This document shows positions 32,141 to 43,284 of a DNA stretch of 64,000 nt, piece after piece (positions within the stretch are counted from its first letter, which is position 1; each line of letters opens with the position of its first letter). Source of the DNA: Branchiostoma floridae (lineage: Eukaryota > Chordata > Leptocardii > Amphioxiformes > Branchiostomatidae); NCBI RefSeq assembly GCF_000003815.2, contig NW_023365779.1, positions 239,574 to 303,573 of the forward strand, read 5' to 3'. The position numbers and the translations under genes were made by a program. Below the pieces are notes generated by a model. That model did no database searches and was not told the DNA's origin. It saw nothing but the letters and a program-made list of their open reading frames with translations.

Positions 32141-32965
32141 NNNNNNNNNNNNNNNNNNNNNNNNNNNNNNNNNNNNNNNNNNNNNNNNNNNNNNNNNNNN
32201 NNNNNNNNNNNNNNNNNNNNNNNNNNNNNNNNNNNNNNNNNNNNNNNNNNNNNNNNNNNNNNNNNNNNNNNNNNNNNNNNNNNNNNNNNNNNNNNNNNNN
32301 NNNNNNNNNNNNNNNNNNNNNNNNNNNNNNNNNNNNNNNNNNNNNNNNNNNNNNNNNNNNNNNNNNNNNNNNNNNNNNNNNNNNNNNNNNNNNNNNNNNN
32401 NNNNNNNNNNNNNNNNNNNNNNNNNNNNNNNNNNNNNNNNNNNNNNNNNNNNNNNNNNNNNNNNNNNNNNNNNNNNNNNNNNNNNNNNNNNNNNNNNNNN
32501 NNNNNNNNNNNNNNNNNNNNNNNNNNNNNNNNNNNNNNNNNNNNNNNNNNNNNNNNNNNNNNNNNNNNNNNNNNNNNNNNNNNNNNNNNNNNNNNNNNNN
32601 NNNNNNNNNNNNNNNNNNNNNNNNNNNNNNNNNNNNNNNNNNNNNNNNNNNNNNNNNNNNNNNNNNNNNNNNNNNNNNNNNNNNNNNNNNNNNNNNNNNN
32701 NNNNNNNNNNNNNNNNNNNNNNNNNNNNNNNNNNNNNNNNNNNNNNNNNNNNNNNNNNNNNNNNNNNNNNNNNNNNNNNNNNNNNNNNNNNNNNNNNNNN
32801 NNNNNNNNNNNNNNNNNNNNNNNNNNNNNNNNNNNNNNNNNNNNNNNNNNNNNNNNNNNNNNNNNNNNNNNNNNNNNNNNNNNNNNNNNNNNNNNNNNNN
32901 NNNNNNNNNNNNNNNNNNNNNNNNNNNNNNNNNNNNNNNNNNNNNNNNNNNNNNNNNNNNNNNNN
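32141..32965. other. Assembly gap (825 N)
   Basis: The gap begins just before where the second copy of the ~0.61-kb duplication should reach its TATA motif. More copies may be hidden. Confidence 1.
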
Positions 32966-33490
32966 AAACTGGCACACAGCACATGGGCTGTTTGAAACTC
33001 TAAGTCTAATCAACAGCCGTGTTTGATTGATAGCCGGCGGTCCTTTGATGAAGTCGGCGAAATGTGCGTTAGTTAGAAAATCTGCGTTTAGTTTTGATAC
33101 GTAATTATAAGTTAGACAGTGGCGAGAATGATTATTTTCTCATCAATATTTCTGTTCAGAATTATTTGAACTTAATTGTACATCTAAACAATTGGCTTAC
33201 CTGTGCAATGTTTATATGATTAATGATCATGTGTAACGTATGGCTCCTAGTCAATAGATCAGCATTTTCTCTATAGTGACCACCTGTCTATAGTGGCCAC
33301 ATTCCCTAGTGCTGTTGTTGTTTGACATAAACTTTGAACATTTAAATTGTAAGTAACTTTAAACTGCCAGAGTTTCAGCCCAATAAAACACTCTCAGCGC
33401 CAGCCTCGAGGGTATGAACAGACTGACCAGACAGACGAAAATAAATCCTCGAACAAGGTTCAATCGTATCTTCCGGGTCTAGCAGGAAGT
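32966..33490. other. Unassigned sequence with Tigger-like fragment
   Basis: At about 33271-33302, ctatagtgaccacctgtcta and tagtggccaca match the terminal region of the pogo/Tigger element at 42861-43038. The rest is not recognised. Confidence 0.45.
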
Positions 33491-33499
33491 TGTTAAACT

Positions 33500-33810
33500 A
33501 AAATAATAATAGGCTCGATGGCTGATTGCATACAAAGTAAAACAGTTTAACAGTTTTACAGCTTGAAGAAAACAAACGCTCCTACAGTACCTGCACCTGC
33601 TTGATAATTATTAAATCGTATGCCCTACTTGAATAAAAAAAGTTCACTGCAATAATAAATGCACCCACATCACAAGGAGCTTATACTTTTTTAAACTTAC
33701 ACCTAGTTATCGTACTGAAAATTGTTTATGACATTACATGAAGTCATTCAACAATTTTCAGTCATGATGAAAATTTTCTGAATGGAAGGTGTGATTATTG
33801 TCATTTTCTG
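33500..33810. mobile_element. Diverged relative of the 41985 Harbinger-type element
   Basis: cactgcaataataaatgcac, aaggagcttata and a ttacagcttgaa region occur in the order seen inside 41985-42426. Both termini are too diverged to read. Confidence 0.5.
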
Positions 33811-34224
33811 AAAAATAGAAGCAAGCTCTGTTTTTACCTGGAATCAATTCACAATACCAGTCTACTTTGGGGGATAATGTACTGTTAAGAGGATGTTCCA
33901 TTTTTGCGCAGGGGTGATTTGGAACAGTCCAATGTTGCGTGGGAAGGGGTATGGCTGAAATATGCTGTATTTGCTCTTAAGCAAATGTCGGCCTTTCTAG
34001 TGATGAACTTACTGTCACTCGGATGAACATCCAGTTAATAAGATACGACAAAAATGAGTTACTCAGCTTAAGTAACTGCTTTTTTGTATCTGTCACTTGT
34101 ACATCCATCCAAGGCACTGCTGTGATTTCAACATTATCTGAATTTACTTGCAAAGATAACGTGTGACACCACAGGGCGGTTTTTTTAGCTACAGATCCAA
34201 CATCGTGATTTTGTTTGTTTGAAC
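33811..34224. other. Unassigned sequence
   Basis: No supported gene, RNA or element. Confidence 0.35.
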
Positions 34225-34320
34225 CTTTGTTTATTGATGAAAGCTCAAATCAGCCTGCAGGCAGCTTTTCATTGAGGTCATGAGGGAAGAGGCAAGGGTC
34301 AGACAAGGTATATAACAGAG
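34225..34320. repeat. Dispersed repeat, copy 1 of 3
   Basis: tgtttattgatgaaagctca, then tcagcctgcaggcagctttt and gaggtcatgagggaag. Relatives lie at 36246-36320 (same strand) and 47146-47215 (opposite strand). The class is unknown. Confidence 0.65.
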
Positions 34321-35375
34321 ATACAGTTTACATTGTTTAAAGTCCTTATAAGTCTATATACACATTTTTACATACATGGTAAAAAATACATGATAGAGGG
34401 AACCGCTACATGATTCAAGTCCGATCATTTTGGCCGTTCGCACTATTTGCTTGTTACTAAACGTTTTGCTTTATTTTTTTATTGCAAGATTTAACTACAG
34501 GGCATGATGACGACATCTCCTTTAGTTCAATCTTGACAGACATTCCTGCAAGGTAATTTGATATTTTTGGTAATAATGGAGCAAATGCAAAGGGCATCGG
34601 ATGACTGACTCAATTCATGTCATCTTATTTCATTTTCATTTCAATTTATTTATCCAGGGACAACACCTTAATGTGGATCATCCACCTAATGTACAATTAG
34701 GCAAACATGAAAAAATCGTATAACGGCCTAGCCTGGGTAACATCCAGGAAGTAGTTCCCTCCGGCGCTCATTATGTACTATATACAGTCGCTTCTAGCTC
34801 TGACATTTATCATATATACACTTAATATGTATATCGCTTGTCTGCTGTTCCGTCTGGGAACCTTGTCCAAAATATTGGACGCAGACGCTGAGTGGTCCCT
34901 ACACATGAGCGAATTATGAAATGGGTGCAAGCGATCGTTCGAACAGGCATTCCAACACCGGACAAGCCCTCCGTAACCTTGCGGATAGGCCTGTTGTCAT
35001 CAAATGAGCGATCTAGAACCCATTCCTTAATTCACTCGACTGACGATAGCACCAAACGGGCTGAATATGCAGGTCTCCAGACGGATAGCAGAAGTGAACA
35101 TAGGAGCAAACTACTACCCGAATGATACCAAGGCTAAAAATGGCCCTGCCTTTGGTGCTGAATAGAACCAACAGTTGTGTACTGGTCCCGTGCTTCTAAA
35201 GTAATAGTGTTCATACTTTGTACAACAACTAGCAGAACCAAGACAGCTATAGATGTAATAGAATTTGATTATCTCCATTATGATGCAGAAACTGCAAATG
35301 GCACTCATGTGACTGTGGTGCAATTTATTAATGAGTCATCAATTTAATGCACAATTAGGCAAAACTGACTGCTGC
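34321..35375. other. Unassigned, partly CpG-richer sequence
   Basis: Positions 34720-35125 are GC/CpG-richer than their surroundings and hold a 77-codon plus-strand frame with no recognised domain. The phrase taatgcacaattaggcaaa near 35344 has a relative near 34691 (taatgtacaattaggcaaac), so part is a diverged duplication of about 650 bp. A degraded transposon is the most likely source. Confidence 0.35.
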
Positions 35376-35379
35376 AAAT

Positions 35380-35616
35380 GTTGTATCGCTTATCCACTGG
35401 GTAACCTATATCCATTGTTTTTATAAACAGGGAGGGTATTTAGGGATATCAAGTCAACGGACAGTGATTTCAAACTGCAATTTTTTTTTAAACATTGCAG
35501 TTTAAAATCACCATCAGACGACTTGATATCCCAAATACATTGCTCTAGAAACACCCTGTTTTAAAAAAACAAACAATGGATATAAGTTATCCTGCACAGA
35601 AATGGAACTAGCGTTA
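35380..35616. mobile_element. Fold-back MITE, copy 4
   Basis: Shares gggtaacctatatccattg, gatatcaagtcaacggacag and the inverse gacttgatatccc, ending at gaactagcgtta (35616). The outer left terminus is diverged. Inner arms are still complementary. Confidence 0.8.
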
Positions 35617-35798
35617 TACTGTCCCTGTCCTTAGTTCTAATTTAACAGTTGTATACAACCAAAGTCATTATCATGAACTAAGGATGGAAAATTGTTCATA
35701 TTTTGTGATTACAATCGACATAAACTTCTATATCAAGAGCTGTATTGAAATCATAATCACTTCAGTGATATATGTATTTATATGCAGGAAACATCAGG

Positions 35799-35999
35799 TA
35801 CTGTAAATGCATTTAAGTTTGCAGGGATTTAATTTCGCGGTAGCGGGAAAATGGACTTTTCGCGGTGGTTTTAATTTCGCGGTAGCACCATGCACTGTAG
35901 TCTCTTACTGTTATGCAAAATGTTTTAAATTCGCGGTGAAGCGGCCGCTGCAAAAACCGCGAACATTAATCCACCGCGAACATTTCTGCATTTACAGTA
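35799..35999. mobile_element. TA-flanked MITE with TTCGCG subterminal repeats, copy 1
   Basis: The ends tactgtaaatgca and tgcatttacagta are exact inverse repeats. Internal blocks aatttcgcggtagcgggaaa, ccgcgaac and ggttttaatttcgcggt are repeated and inverted. About 200 bp, non-coding. Copy 2 lies at 55062-55272. Confidence 0.9.
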
Positions 36000-37296
36000 A
36001 ATAGGAATCTCATATCACAATTGGTTAGACACAGTAATATGGCTACATGGCTCAGTGCTCTGCGCTTAATCAATATCATATGAGGATATAATGTTATTGA
36101 TTATTCCTATTGACAACTATATAGGCACAATCATTTGTATCAATCATGTAAAATAATATTAGTAATAACACTACACAGACATAATTTATGAGATATTGAT
36201 ACTAGATTTTACCATTATTTGTTGTTATCATATTACTAAAGCCTATGTTTATTCATGAATAGCTCAATTCAGCCTACAGGCTGCTTTTTATTGACATCAC
36301 GAGGGAGCTGAAAGGTTGACCTCCCAGAATGTGAACAAGAAGTCAGGAAAGACCTGCCTGAATTTGTATGAAATTATCAACTGTTATTAAAAGGAGCTGA
36401 TGGCAAATGTTTAAAAAAAATGGCTGCAACCTTTGATTAAGGGAAGTCATGAGTGGGCAGGAAATGATAAGACAAAATATCTCAATGATACAGATTATAT
36501 CATGTACCTGTTCATTATTAACAGAAATTCATTTGGCCACACAAAACTTCTTCATGTTTAAGACACAAAAATCCATGCAGGACATGCAAACCGAGTCTAT
36601 ATGAAACGTTCCTCCATCCTTGCACACTGAGAGTCAATAAAATATTCCCAGTCAAGTTTTCCCCAGTCGTTTGTTCTATCCTTGACCTCTAGTTAGATTT
36701 GCATCCATGTTGTAGGAGAACCTGGGAATACATTAGTGCGGCTTAAATTTGATTTCCCTGCTGCAATTAATTCAACCCCCAAAATGGCACCAGAAGACTT
36801 AACCCTGCGCATAAATCAATAAGACATTTTAGATAAGCTGCCGTGCCTATAGTTTCCGTGGCAACAAAGTGTCTCTATTCATGAAGGACAGGGGTTTTAG
36901 TAACAATGACTTGTAAAGTTGTTATTCCTGAAAGCAGGAAATTTGTGTGACAACAAGAGTCGCATGGAAGTTTTTTCTTGTAATTTCAAATGATAGTATA
37001 TTTCCTGAATTCATTGTATTCTATGCCAGGCAAGGAATAGTAAAGTGTCACGTCTGTTACCCATACATTATCACAGGTGTGTCAGAAGAATTCTAATAGA
37101 CATATCAACAAATAAAAAAAGACTATTTAGGCCAAATAACACAAACATTCAAGTAAGGTTTGCTGAATTATGTCATTCTATGACAAGCTTAAATCCACAC
37201 AAAAGAGAACACATTAGGGTTGGAGTGATTGTCCCAGAACCCAGAATTCCTGGGTTTGAAACTGCTAACTTTAAATCACGTTACATCTCACTTTCT
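36000..37296. other. Unassigned sequence
   Basis: Apart from the dispersed repeat at 36246-36320 (a relative of 34225), I find no gene, RNA or element ends. Open frames are short and without domains. Confidence 0.35.
36246..36320. repeat. Dispersed repeat, copy 2 of 3
   Basis: tgtttattcatgaatagctc, tcagcctacaggctgctttt and tcacgagggagctg parallel 34225-34320. Confidence 0.65.
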
Positions 37297-37299
37297 TAA

Positions 37300-37438
37300 A
37301 AAGAGCAAGGGTTCTTCTTGGTGTGAGTTGACCAAAGAAATTTTTGGAAAGAGCAAGGGTTCTTCTTGGTGTGAGTTGACCAAAGAAATTTTTGGAAAGA
37401 GCAAGGGTTCTTCTTGGTGTGAGTTGACCAAATAAATC
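37300..37438. repeat. 48-bp tandem repeat, three copies
   Basis: gagcaagggttcttcttggt starts at 37303, 37351 and 37399, exactly 48 bp apart and nearly identical. As 48 is a multiple of three, frames stay open on both strands. Confidence 0.95.
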
Positions 37439-37504
37439 TACCTCTTCAGTACAAAACCTGGTGTTTAATGCAATGAGGGAGTTTACTGGATGTGCAGTAC
37501 CTCG

Positions 37505-37790
37505 CGGTGTAGCGCGCGTAGTCCAGTGGTTAGTGGCCCTGCATCTGGAACTAGAAGCCGTGAGTTCGATTCTGGCTGTGTCGCTCACCCGACATGTATG
37601 CTACCGGAATGGGTTGCAGTCCTTAGGACAGGACGTTAAGCCGTGGTCCACTGTTCATTGTGCTTGTCGAAAAGAGCTAGGGGAATTTCCCCGGTACAAC
37701 GAACCTGTAAATACTGTACATAGTGTCTGTCCTCTCTGTCACAACCAGTGGAAGACTAGCTCTTCAGTGAGCTAAAACTGGACCGAGATC
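37505..37790 (+). mobile_element. tRNA-derived SINE (family B)
   Basis: Box A region tagtccagtggttag (37519-37533) and box B gagttcgattc (near 37562) form the head. The body has gtccttaggacaggacgtta, ggaatttccccggtacaacg and agactagctcttcagtgagc. Body copies recur at 48590-48695 (minus strand) and 61650-62460. It is unrelated to the SINE body at 21991/29740. Confidence 0.85.
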
Positions 37791-38010
37791 ACTTTCCTTT
37801 CCAGTACAGAAAAAACGAAAATGACTTGGTATGGCCTTATATCTGCAGAAAAGACTTGTCAGCATTTAGACAAACTTAGCAGTCTAGACACATCATTTCC
37901 CAGCCGTGTGTTAATGAAGAAATGTTCTGTTCCCTGCCTGAGGTGATGTATACAGTTTTGTGTGAGTCACACCATGGTGGCCAACTCCCAGATGTTTCAT
38001 GCCTCATTTA
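37791..38010. other. Unassigned spacer
   Basis: Short non-repetitive stretch between a SINE and an AT-rich array. Confidence 0.35.
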
Positions 38011-39040
38011 CTAATACCACAAAATGCCACGTTGAATAATTGCTTCCCTCGGGTGAAATACTTTTTTCCATATTTCAATGAAATTTGAACTCCTCAAGTG
38101 AGGTAATAATTCCCATAGTCCAGATAAATATTTGCTTCTGACGTGGTTAAATGAGAATTGAATTTGGGGAAAACATTTGCTCCTTACATGGTTGAATAAT
38201 TCCAATATTCTAGTGAAACATTTTCGTCAAAGTGTCTAGATTTTTCCCATATTCTGGTGAAATATTCCCTCCTTAGTCATTAAATGATTTTCATATTCTG
38301 CTGAACATTTTCCTTCATAACTGCCTATATAAATATCCTATATTCCAGTGAAATATATTCCTACCTTAAATTGCTACATAGTTCCAGTAAAATAGCATCT
38401 CCATACTAACCAAATGTTATCATATTCCACGGAAATATTTCCTCATTAAGTGGTAAGACGATACCCATATTCAGTCATTAAATATTTTCCATGTTACTGT
38501 AAAACATTCCCTTCCTAATTGATTAAATAATTCTTGTATGTACTGAAATGTACCCTACTTCAAGTGGAAAGATAATTTCAGAATTCAGGTACAAAATTCC
38601 CTATGTAAGTGGCTAAATAAATCCCATATCCCAGTGAACTTTTCTTAATTCTTAGATAATTCCCAGATTCCCGTGAAACTCTACCTGCATTTTAAAATAA
38701 TTCCCATAATCCAGTGAACTTTTCCTTCCCCTAACTTATCCTATAATTCACATATCCCAATAAAACATTTGCCACATAAGTGCTTAAATAATTCCCATAA
38801 TCCAGCAAAATGTTTCCCCTCTTTAAGTAGTGAAGTGATTGCCACATTCCAGCTAACAATTCCCCCTGAAGTTCCTATGAAACTCCCACATAACAGTTAA
38901 CAATCCCCCTGAAGTTCCTATGAAACTCCCACATAACAGTTAACAATTCCACCTGAAGTTCCTATGGAACTCCCACATAACAGTTAACAATCCCCCTACA
39001 TACATTTGTAGCTCCCACATAACAGTGAACTATGGTTCTG
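38011..39040. repeat. ~60-bp AT-rich degenerate array
   Basis: Roughly 17 units with the scheme aagtggttaaataattccca, tattccagtgaaatatt, ccytccttaa, all strongly diverged. At the right edge (38860-39025) units of about 56 bp with gttcctatgaaactcccaca become nearly identical, a recent local expansion at one end. Confidence 0.8.
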
Positions 39041-39111
39041 CTGATGTAGGTGCAATGTTGTGGCAGCGTGAAGGGGAAAAATGTCAGACTGACAAAGAGA
39101 CTAAAATAGAA

Positions 39112-39558
39112 CTAACGTTGACTCAATTTACAGGACTGTGGAATTATACTATAGTTATTAGGCTAAAGAATGTATTTTATCAGAAACTATAGTATTAAAA
39201 GCTAACATATCTCGCAAAAGAATGACCAAAAGTATCATAAGTTTATGATTGCCAAGTACTTTGCTGTCAGGAATATACATTATAGCTTAAGGCTTGGAGA
39301 ATGGAAAATGCTTTGACAGAAACTATGTAGTCTGAAATGCTATCTAATCTAACAACAGGAGAACCAAAAGTATTGAAAGTTTACGATCCCTACTTTGTTG
39401 TCAGGAAAGTAGTTTGTAGCTTTAAGCTAAAAAAATGCTTTGACAAAAACTACTCCAGACAGGGTATCAAATCTAACAAAAGAACGACCAAAAGAATTGT
39501 AAGTTTATGTCTGATCACCAACTACTTTCTTGTCAGGAATGTGTAGCTTTAAGCTTAA
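39112..39558. repeat. ~140-bp degenerate array, left part
   Basis: Three units: tttgacagaaactat, then gaatgaccaaaagtatc, agtttatg, tactttgctgtcaggaat and tagctttaagct. The array is interrupted at 39559 by a TTAA-flanked element and resumes at 40088. Confidence 0.8.
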
Positions 39559-40083
39559 AGGGGCATTCCACTCCACACGGGAGTGTTATTTTTCGATAGA
39601 TATTCATTTTAGGAAGTGATAACTACATACTACTTCACATTATACGATAAAGTACCCAGTTGCTCCGCATGGCTCAAAAGCATTCAGTCTTCTACTAAAC
39701 TCCCCAAGTACCCTCTAATTGAATTAATACTATGGCTGAATACAATGCAGAACTTTTAGGTAAGGTTACCAAACTAATTTCAGGTTCGCTAAGAAATTTC
39801 GTCTTGTTCTTGTATTCTTTGCTATCTTAAGAGCAAGTTGCCTTCTCGGTTTGCTCAGCGTACCTCATTTATTCCGAAAATATGTACGATAAACAAAGTG
39901 TCTATGCGTATAGGGAATGCATGGGTAGGGTCTGCATGGGTTTAGTGAGTGTCATTACTGTTTTATAAAACACACATCACGTAATTCATCCCAAGGTGAA
40001 TTCCACAAATTTCGGCTGATTATGTATTCATTGACACATTATTTATTGGAAATCAAGACTCCCTTCTGGAGTGGAATGCCCCT
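39559..40083. mobile_element. piggyBac-like non-autonomous element (525 bp)
   Basis: TTAA occurs on both sides (39555-39558 and 40084-40087). Left end aggggcattccactccacac; right end ctggagtggaatgcccct, its inverse over about 18 bp with mismatches after that. TTAA duplication is diagnostic of piggyBac-type transposition. No transposase. It splits the ~140-bp array. Confidence 0.82.
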
Positions 40084-40087
40084 TTAA

Positions 40088-40366
40088 AGAATATCTTTTA
40101 TCAGAAACTATGGTCTGACGAGATAACAACTCTCACAAGAGAATGACCAAAAGTTTATGCTCACTAAGTACTCTGTTGTCGGGAATGGCTAATACTAAAT
40201 TGTACATTGTGTCGCTTTGGGCTAAAAAGAATGTTTTGACAGAAACTATCCTGACAAGATATCAAATCTCACAAAAGTAGGCCTAAAAAGTATCATAAAT
40301 TGAATTGAATGATTGTCAGAAACACATTTAGCTCTAGGCTTGAAGTGATGCCAGTGTATAAAGCAT
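40088..40366. repeat. ~140-bp degenerate array, right part
   Basis: Two units resume after the insertion (tatcagaaactatggtctga; gagaatgaccaaaagttta). The last unit end at 40300-40358 is the left arm of an inverted repeat with 40655-40715. Confidence 0.75.
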
Positions 40367-40717
40367 AGACAGCCTGAGGAGCTTGCTAAGTGATCTAAAG
40401 CACATCAAAAGTGTGGAATTACTGTACAGTCTAATAATAATATTATAACAGTAGATCACAATGTACAGATAGATGTCACTACGTCTAAAGTGGTAGCAGC
40501 CTCACAGGAGAGACCCTCCTTCAAATCCTGGGAAGGGAATGACAATTGGGGCTACACACATCTTTTTTAAGGGAAGTGAAACGGGGGTGCCATGTTAACG
40601 TGTTTGAGGAGGTGCCTTGAACACATTACAGAGTAAGGTAAAGCTTCAGTAAGCTCTATACACTGACACTTCAAGCCTAGAGCTAAATGTGTTTCTGACA
40701 ATCATTCAATTCAATGT
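40300..40717. repeat. Inverted repeat, ~60-bp arms
   Basis: attgaattgaatgattgtca and agctctaggcttgaagtg at 40303-40350 are matched by caagcctagagctaaatg and tgacaatcattcaattcaat at 40665-40713, the exact inverse over most of about 55 bp. The loop is about 300 bp. The left arm is also a unit of the ~140-bp array, so the right arm is an inverted copy of an array unit. Confidence 0.9.
40480..40610 (+). mobile_element. Possible tRNA-derived SINE inside the inverted repeat
   Basis: A region like taaagtggtagcagcctc (A-box-like) precedes ccttcaaatcc (box-B-like, two mismatches) by about 30 bp, then gacaattggggctacacaca. This is suggestive of a decayed SINE head and body; no second copy is in the window. 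Confidence 0.3.
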
Positions 40718-41189
40718 AAAAATGTACCCTGCTACATTCAAACACAATTCCATCTCTACAGCTGGATAAAAAATGGAGATTTACTTTGAGACATTTTGAA
40801 TGACATCCATCACTCTTCTTCAGCGTCACTAGAATGAACTGACAGGACAATTTGATACAAGTACAACTAAACATATCCCCTACTACAGAAACAGCAAGAA
40901 AACTGGCGACCCTTTGTGACACTAGACACTACAAAGTGCAGAGCAACACAACATATTCCTACAACATATCCAGTTACATATGTACATATTCTGCCATAGA
41001 CTTCCTGCAACCTATGATTCACTGCCTACTGAGTCACATGTTCTATCTGCATAACGTGACATCACAACAGCAGTGGATTGTTCATTCCTTGACAAAGACT
41101 GGTGCTGTTCAGTCAAAAATTTGGGTTAGTCCAATTTTTGTGTTTGATATTATAGTTAAACTAGTTCAATATTCATGTGCAGTTGTTGG
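40718..41189. other. Unassigned sequence
   Basis: A 119-codon plus-strand frame (40852-41211) is the longest here but has no recognisable domain and runs into the following transposon. I do not call it a gene. Confidence 0.35.
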
Positions 41190-41502
41190 CAGGGATAAAC
41201 AAGTCCACTAGCCCTATAGTCCCGGGCAAGTGCATGTCCTTCCCCACTTGCCCGATCGGACAAGTTAGCTTTTCTCCATTGAGTGAGATTTTGATGTACT
41301 TGCTACTTTTCAAAGTCATGACATCAAGCATTGATTAACACAGAAAATAGAGCCAATAACAAAAATTCCATTGAAGGCCATGAATGTACATAGAAAAATG
41401 TCATTCAAATTTCGGGCAAGTGAAAAGTTGGTTCGGGCAAGTAAATTTTTAAAGTACTTGCCCGATAGGACAAGTCAATTTTAGAAAACTTGTCCAACCC
41501 TG
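41190..41502. mobile_element. hAT-like element with ACTTGCCCGAT repeats, copy 1
   Basis: Ends cagggataaacaagt and acttgtccaaccctg are inverse with three mismatches. Inside, acttgcccgatcggacaagt is a perfect palindrome near the left end, and acttgcccgataggacaagt sits near the right. 313 bp, non-coding. Copy 2 is at 58160-58489. The target duplication is not exact. Confidence 0.8.
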
Positions 41503-41984
41503 GTTGGTAACATCAGACAAGTGGTAGATATTCCTGTTCCCAGTGATGCGGAGATGACAAAACGCTGCAGCAATTTTCAACCCCAAGGCATAACTCATAA
41601 CTACTACTACAGTAACTCATATACAGATGCTGCAAAGTGCAAACCTGCCATTTACCATGGAGAGTGGGACTCGGCCACAGTAAGTCATTGATGTGGTTCT
41701 TGGACATTTAGAAGAAAAAAAAAAGAAATTTAGCAAGAAGGAAAAATATCAAAATTCCCTCCAAATTGCAAAAGAAATACTCATAACCAAATTATTGGCT
41801 TATAATTGAATACTAGTAGAAATGACAGACAAATATAAAGGCTCTGAACAGTTGAAATGTATCATGGGCTTTTTCTAACTGAGAAGAGATATTTTGTAAT
41901 AGTAATAGGTGTGAAAACATTGCATGACTTCCTGACAGATGACCACTCATCCATGCTCACAGCTGCCTATACTGATATACATAA
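41503..41984. other. Unassigned sequence
   Basis: Nothing recognisable. Confidence 0.35.
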
Positions 41985-42426
41985 GGCCACACCAATTTAA
42001 TTTCTTGGTTCACGGATTTTTTCATAAAAAATATGGAGCGAGAGGGCGAAATAAAAATAAAAATTGTAAAATGGTTGGGGTAAAGGTAAGGGCTAATCCA
42101 AAACATAAAGAATAAAAGGTTTTCAGCTTGAAAAAGGTACAAAAACACTATTACTGTACAGTAACAGCACCTGTTCATTGAAAATTACAAAAGTAGTGTC
42201 AATTTTTATGTTTGTCCCATTCTTCATGAATGAAAAATATCACTGCAATAATAATACCCACATTTTAAGGAGCTTATAATATAAAGGCCAATTTGCTACA
42301 CCAGAAAGTTGGTGAATAGTTTCATTAATGGTGAAAATTTGCTGAGTGGTAATTTTTATTTTAATTTTTTTTCCAAAAAATTGGAGTGAGCCAATCCGTG
42401 AACCAAGGAATTTAATTGGTGTGGCC
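41985..42426. mobile_element. PIF/Harbinger-type MITE
   Basis: 442 bp with long terminal inverted repeats: ggccacaccaatttaattt, then cttggttcacggatt, inverted at the right as aatccgtgaaccaag and ttaattggtgtggcc. TAA flanks both sides (41982-41984, 42427-42429), fitting the 3-bp TWA duplication of Harbinger elements. No transposase frame. A diverged relative lies at 33500-33810. Confidence 0.85.
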
Positions 42427-42429
42427 TAA

Positions 42430-42858
42430 GGGCACTTTAGCCCACACTATATACCCACATGTTAACAGCACTTAGAAAACTGCCAACTCAGACTGAAACA
42501 ATACTGTTGATGATTCTCACATGATGTGGTTCTGTCTTGGTTAAAGCAATGTGAAAACCCTGGAACAACACTCAACATGACGAATTGCATCCCTGAAATG
42601 CAGCAAACATGCATCATGGACAGAGAAACTCCTTTGAGGCAAAACATGTTTTCCAACTCCATTCCAAATGCCACTTTATGTAACCCACTTACGTCACCCA
42701 CACAGGGAAGAAATGTCAAAGGGAAAACGGGTTGAGGTTAACTCTGTAGGTTCACTGGGTTCGTCTCTTAGGTTCAGAGGGTCCTTCGTGTACAAGTCAA
42801 TGTCAAAGTCATCACATCTCATCCATGGATGTCAAGGTTTTATTTAGAGCTAACAAAA
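42430..42858. other. Unassigned sequence
   Basis: Overlapping 69- and 85-codon frames on the two strands, without recognisable domains. No other structure seen. Confidence 0.35.
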
Positions 42859-42860
42859 TA

Positions 42861-43038
42861 CAGTCAAACCTGTATTAGGGGCCACCTCTACAGAGGGGCC
42901 ACCTGTCCATAGTGGCCACTTTTTGTCAGTCCCTTGGGTATTTTATCTACAAGTTGCCACCTCTATACAGAGGCCACCTGTCTATAGTGGCCACATTTGT
43001 CCGGTCCCTTGAGTGGCCACTATAGACAGGTTTGACTG
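42861..43038. mobile_element. pogo/Tigger-type MITE
   Basis: Flanked by TA. Starts cagtcaaacctgtattag and ends with the inverse agacaggtttgactg. The internal cacctgtctatagtggccac is repeated in both orientations. The cagtcaaacctg terminus is typical of Tigger/pogo elements. Confidence 0.92.
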
Positions 43039-43046
43039 TATGCACG

Positions 43047-43190
43047 TCAAGAATTAGTGACAGAAAATAGCATATATTTGGTACTAACACTCAAAACTCT
43101 CTTCAGCTACAAAATTTACCCAACAAGAATTAGTGACAGAAAATAGATGATATTTTGGGACTAACGCAGCTCTATTGAAATCATGACCAA
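43047..43190. repeat. ~76-bp tandem duplication
   Basis: Two units start with caagaattagtgacagaaaa near 43048 and 43124, followed by a tattttgg-actaac block. Confidence 0.8.
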
Positions 43191-43280
43191 CATGCCAAGT
43201 TTCATTCAAGCAAAAAATATGTGTGACATAATTTCATATTTATTGATCTGTCCTTAGTGCTGAATTATAAGTTATTGTTA
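43191..43280. other. Fragment of ~95-bp family
   Basis: Contains gtccttagtgctgaattat, related to the degenerate family at 27.9-29.6 kb, immediately left of a piggyBac-type insertion. Confidence 0.5.
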
Positions 43281-43284
43281 TTAA

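Noticed and set aside
25376-33013. Open frames of about 190-320 codons
   Set aside because: They run through N gaps and have no sequence content there.
34892-35125. A 77-codon frame in a CpG-richer patch as a gene
   Set aside because: No domain, no splice signals that I trust, and the neighbourhood shows duplicated, transposon-like text.
40852-41211. A 119-codon plus-strand frame as a gene
   Set aside because: It reaches into the hAT-like element starting at 41190 and has no recognisable domain or conserved composition.
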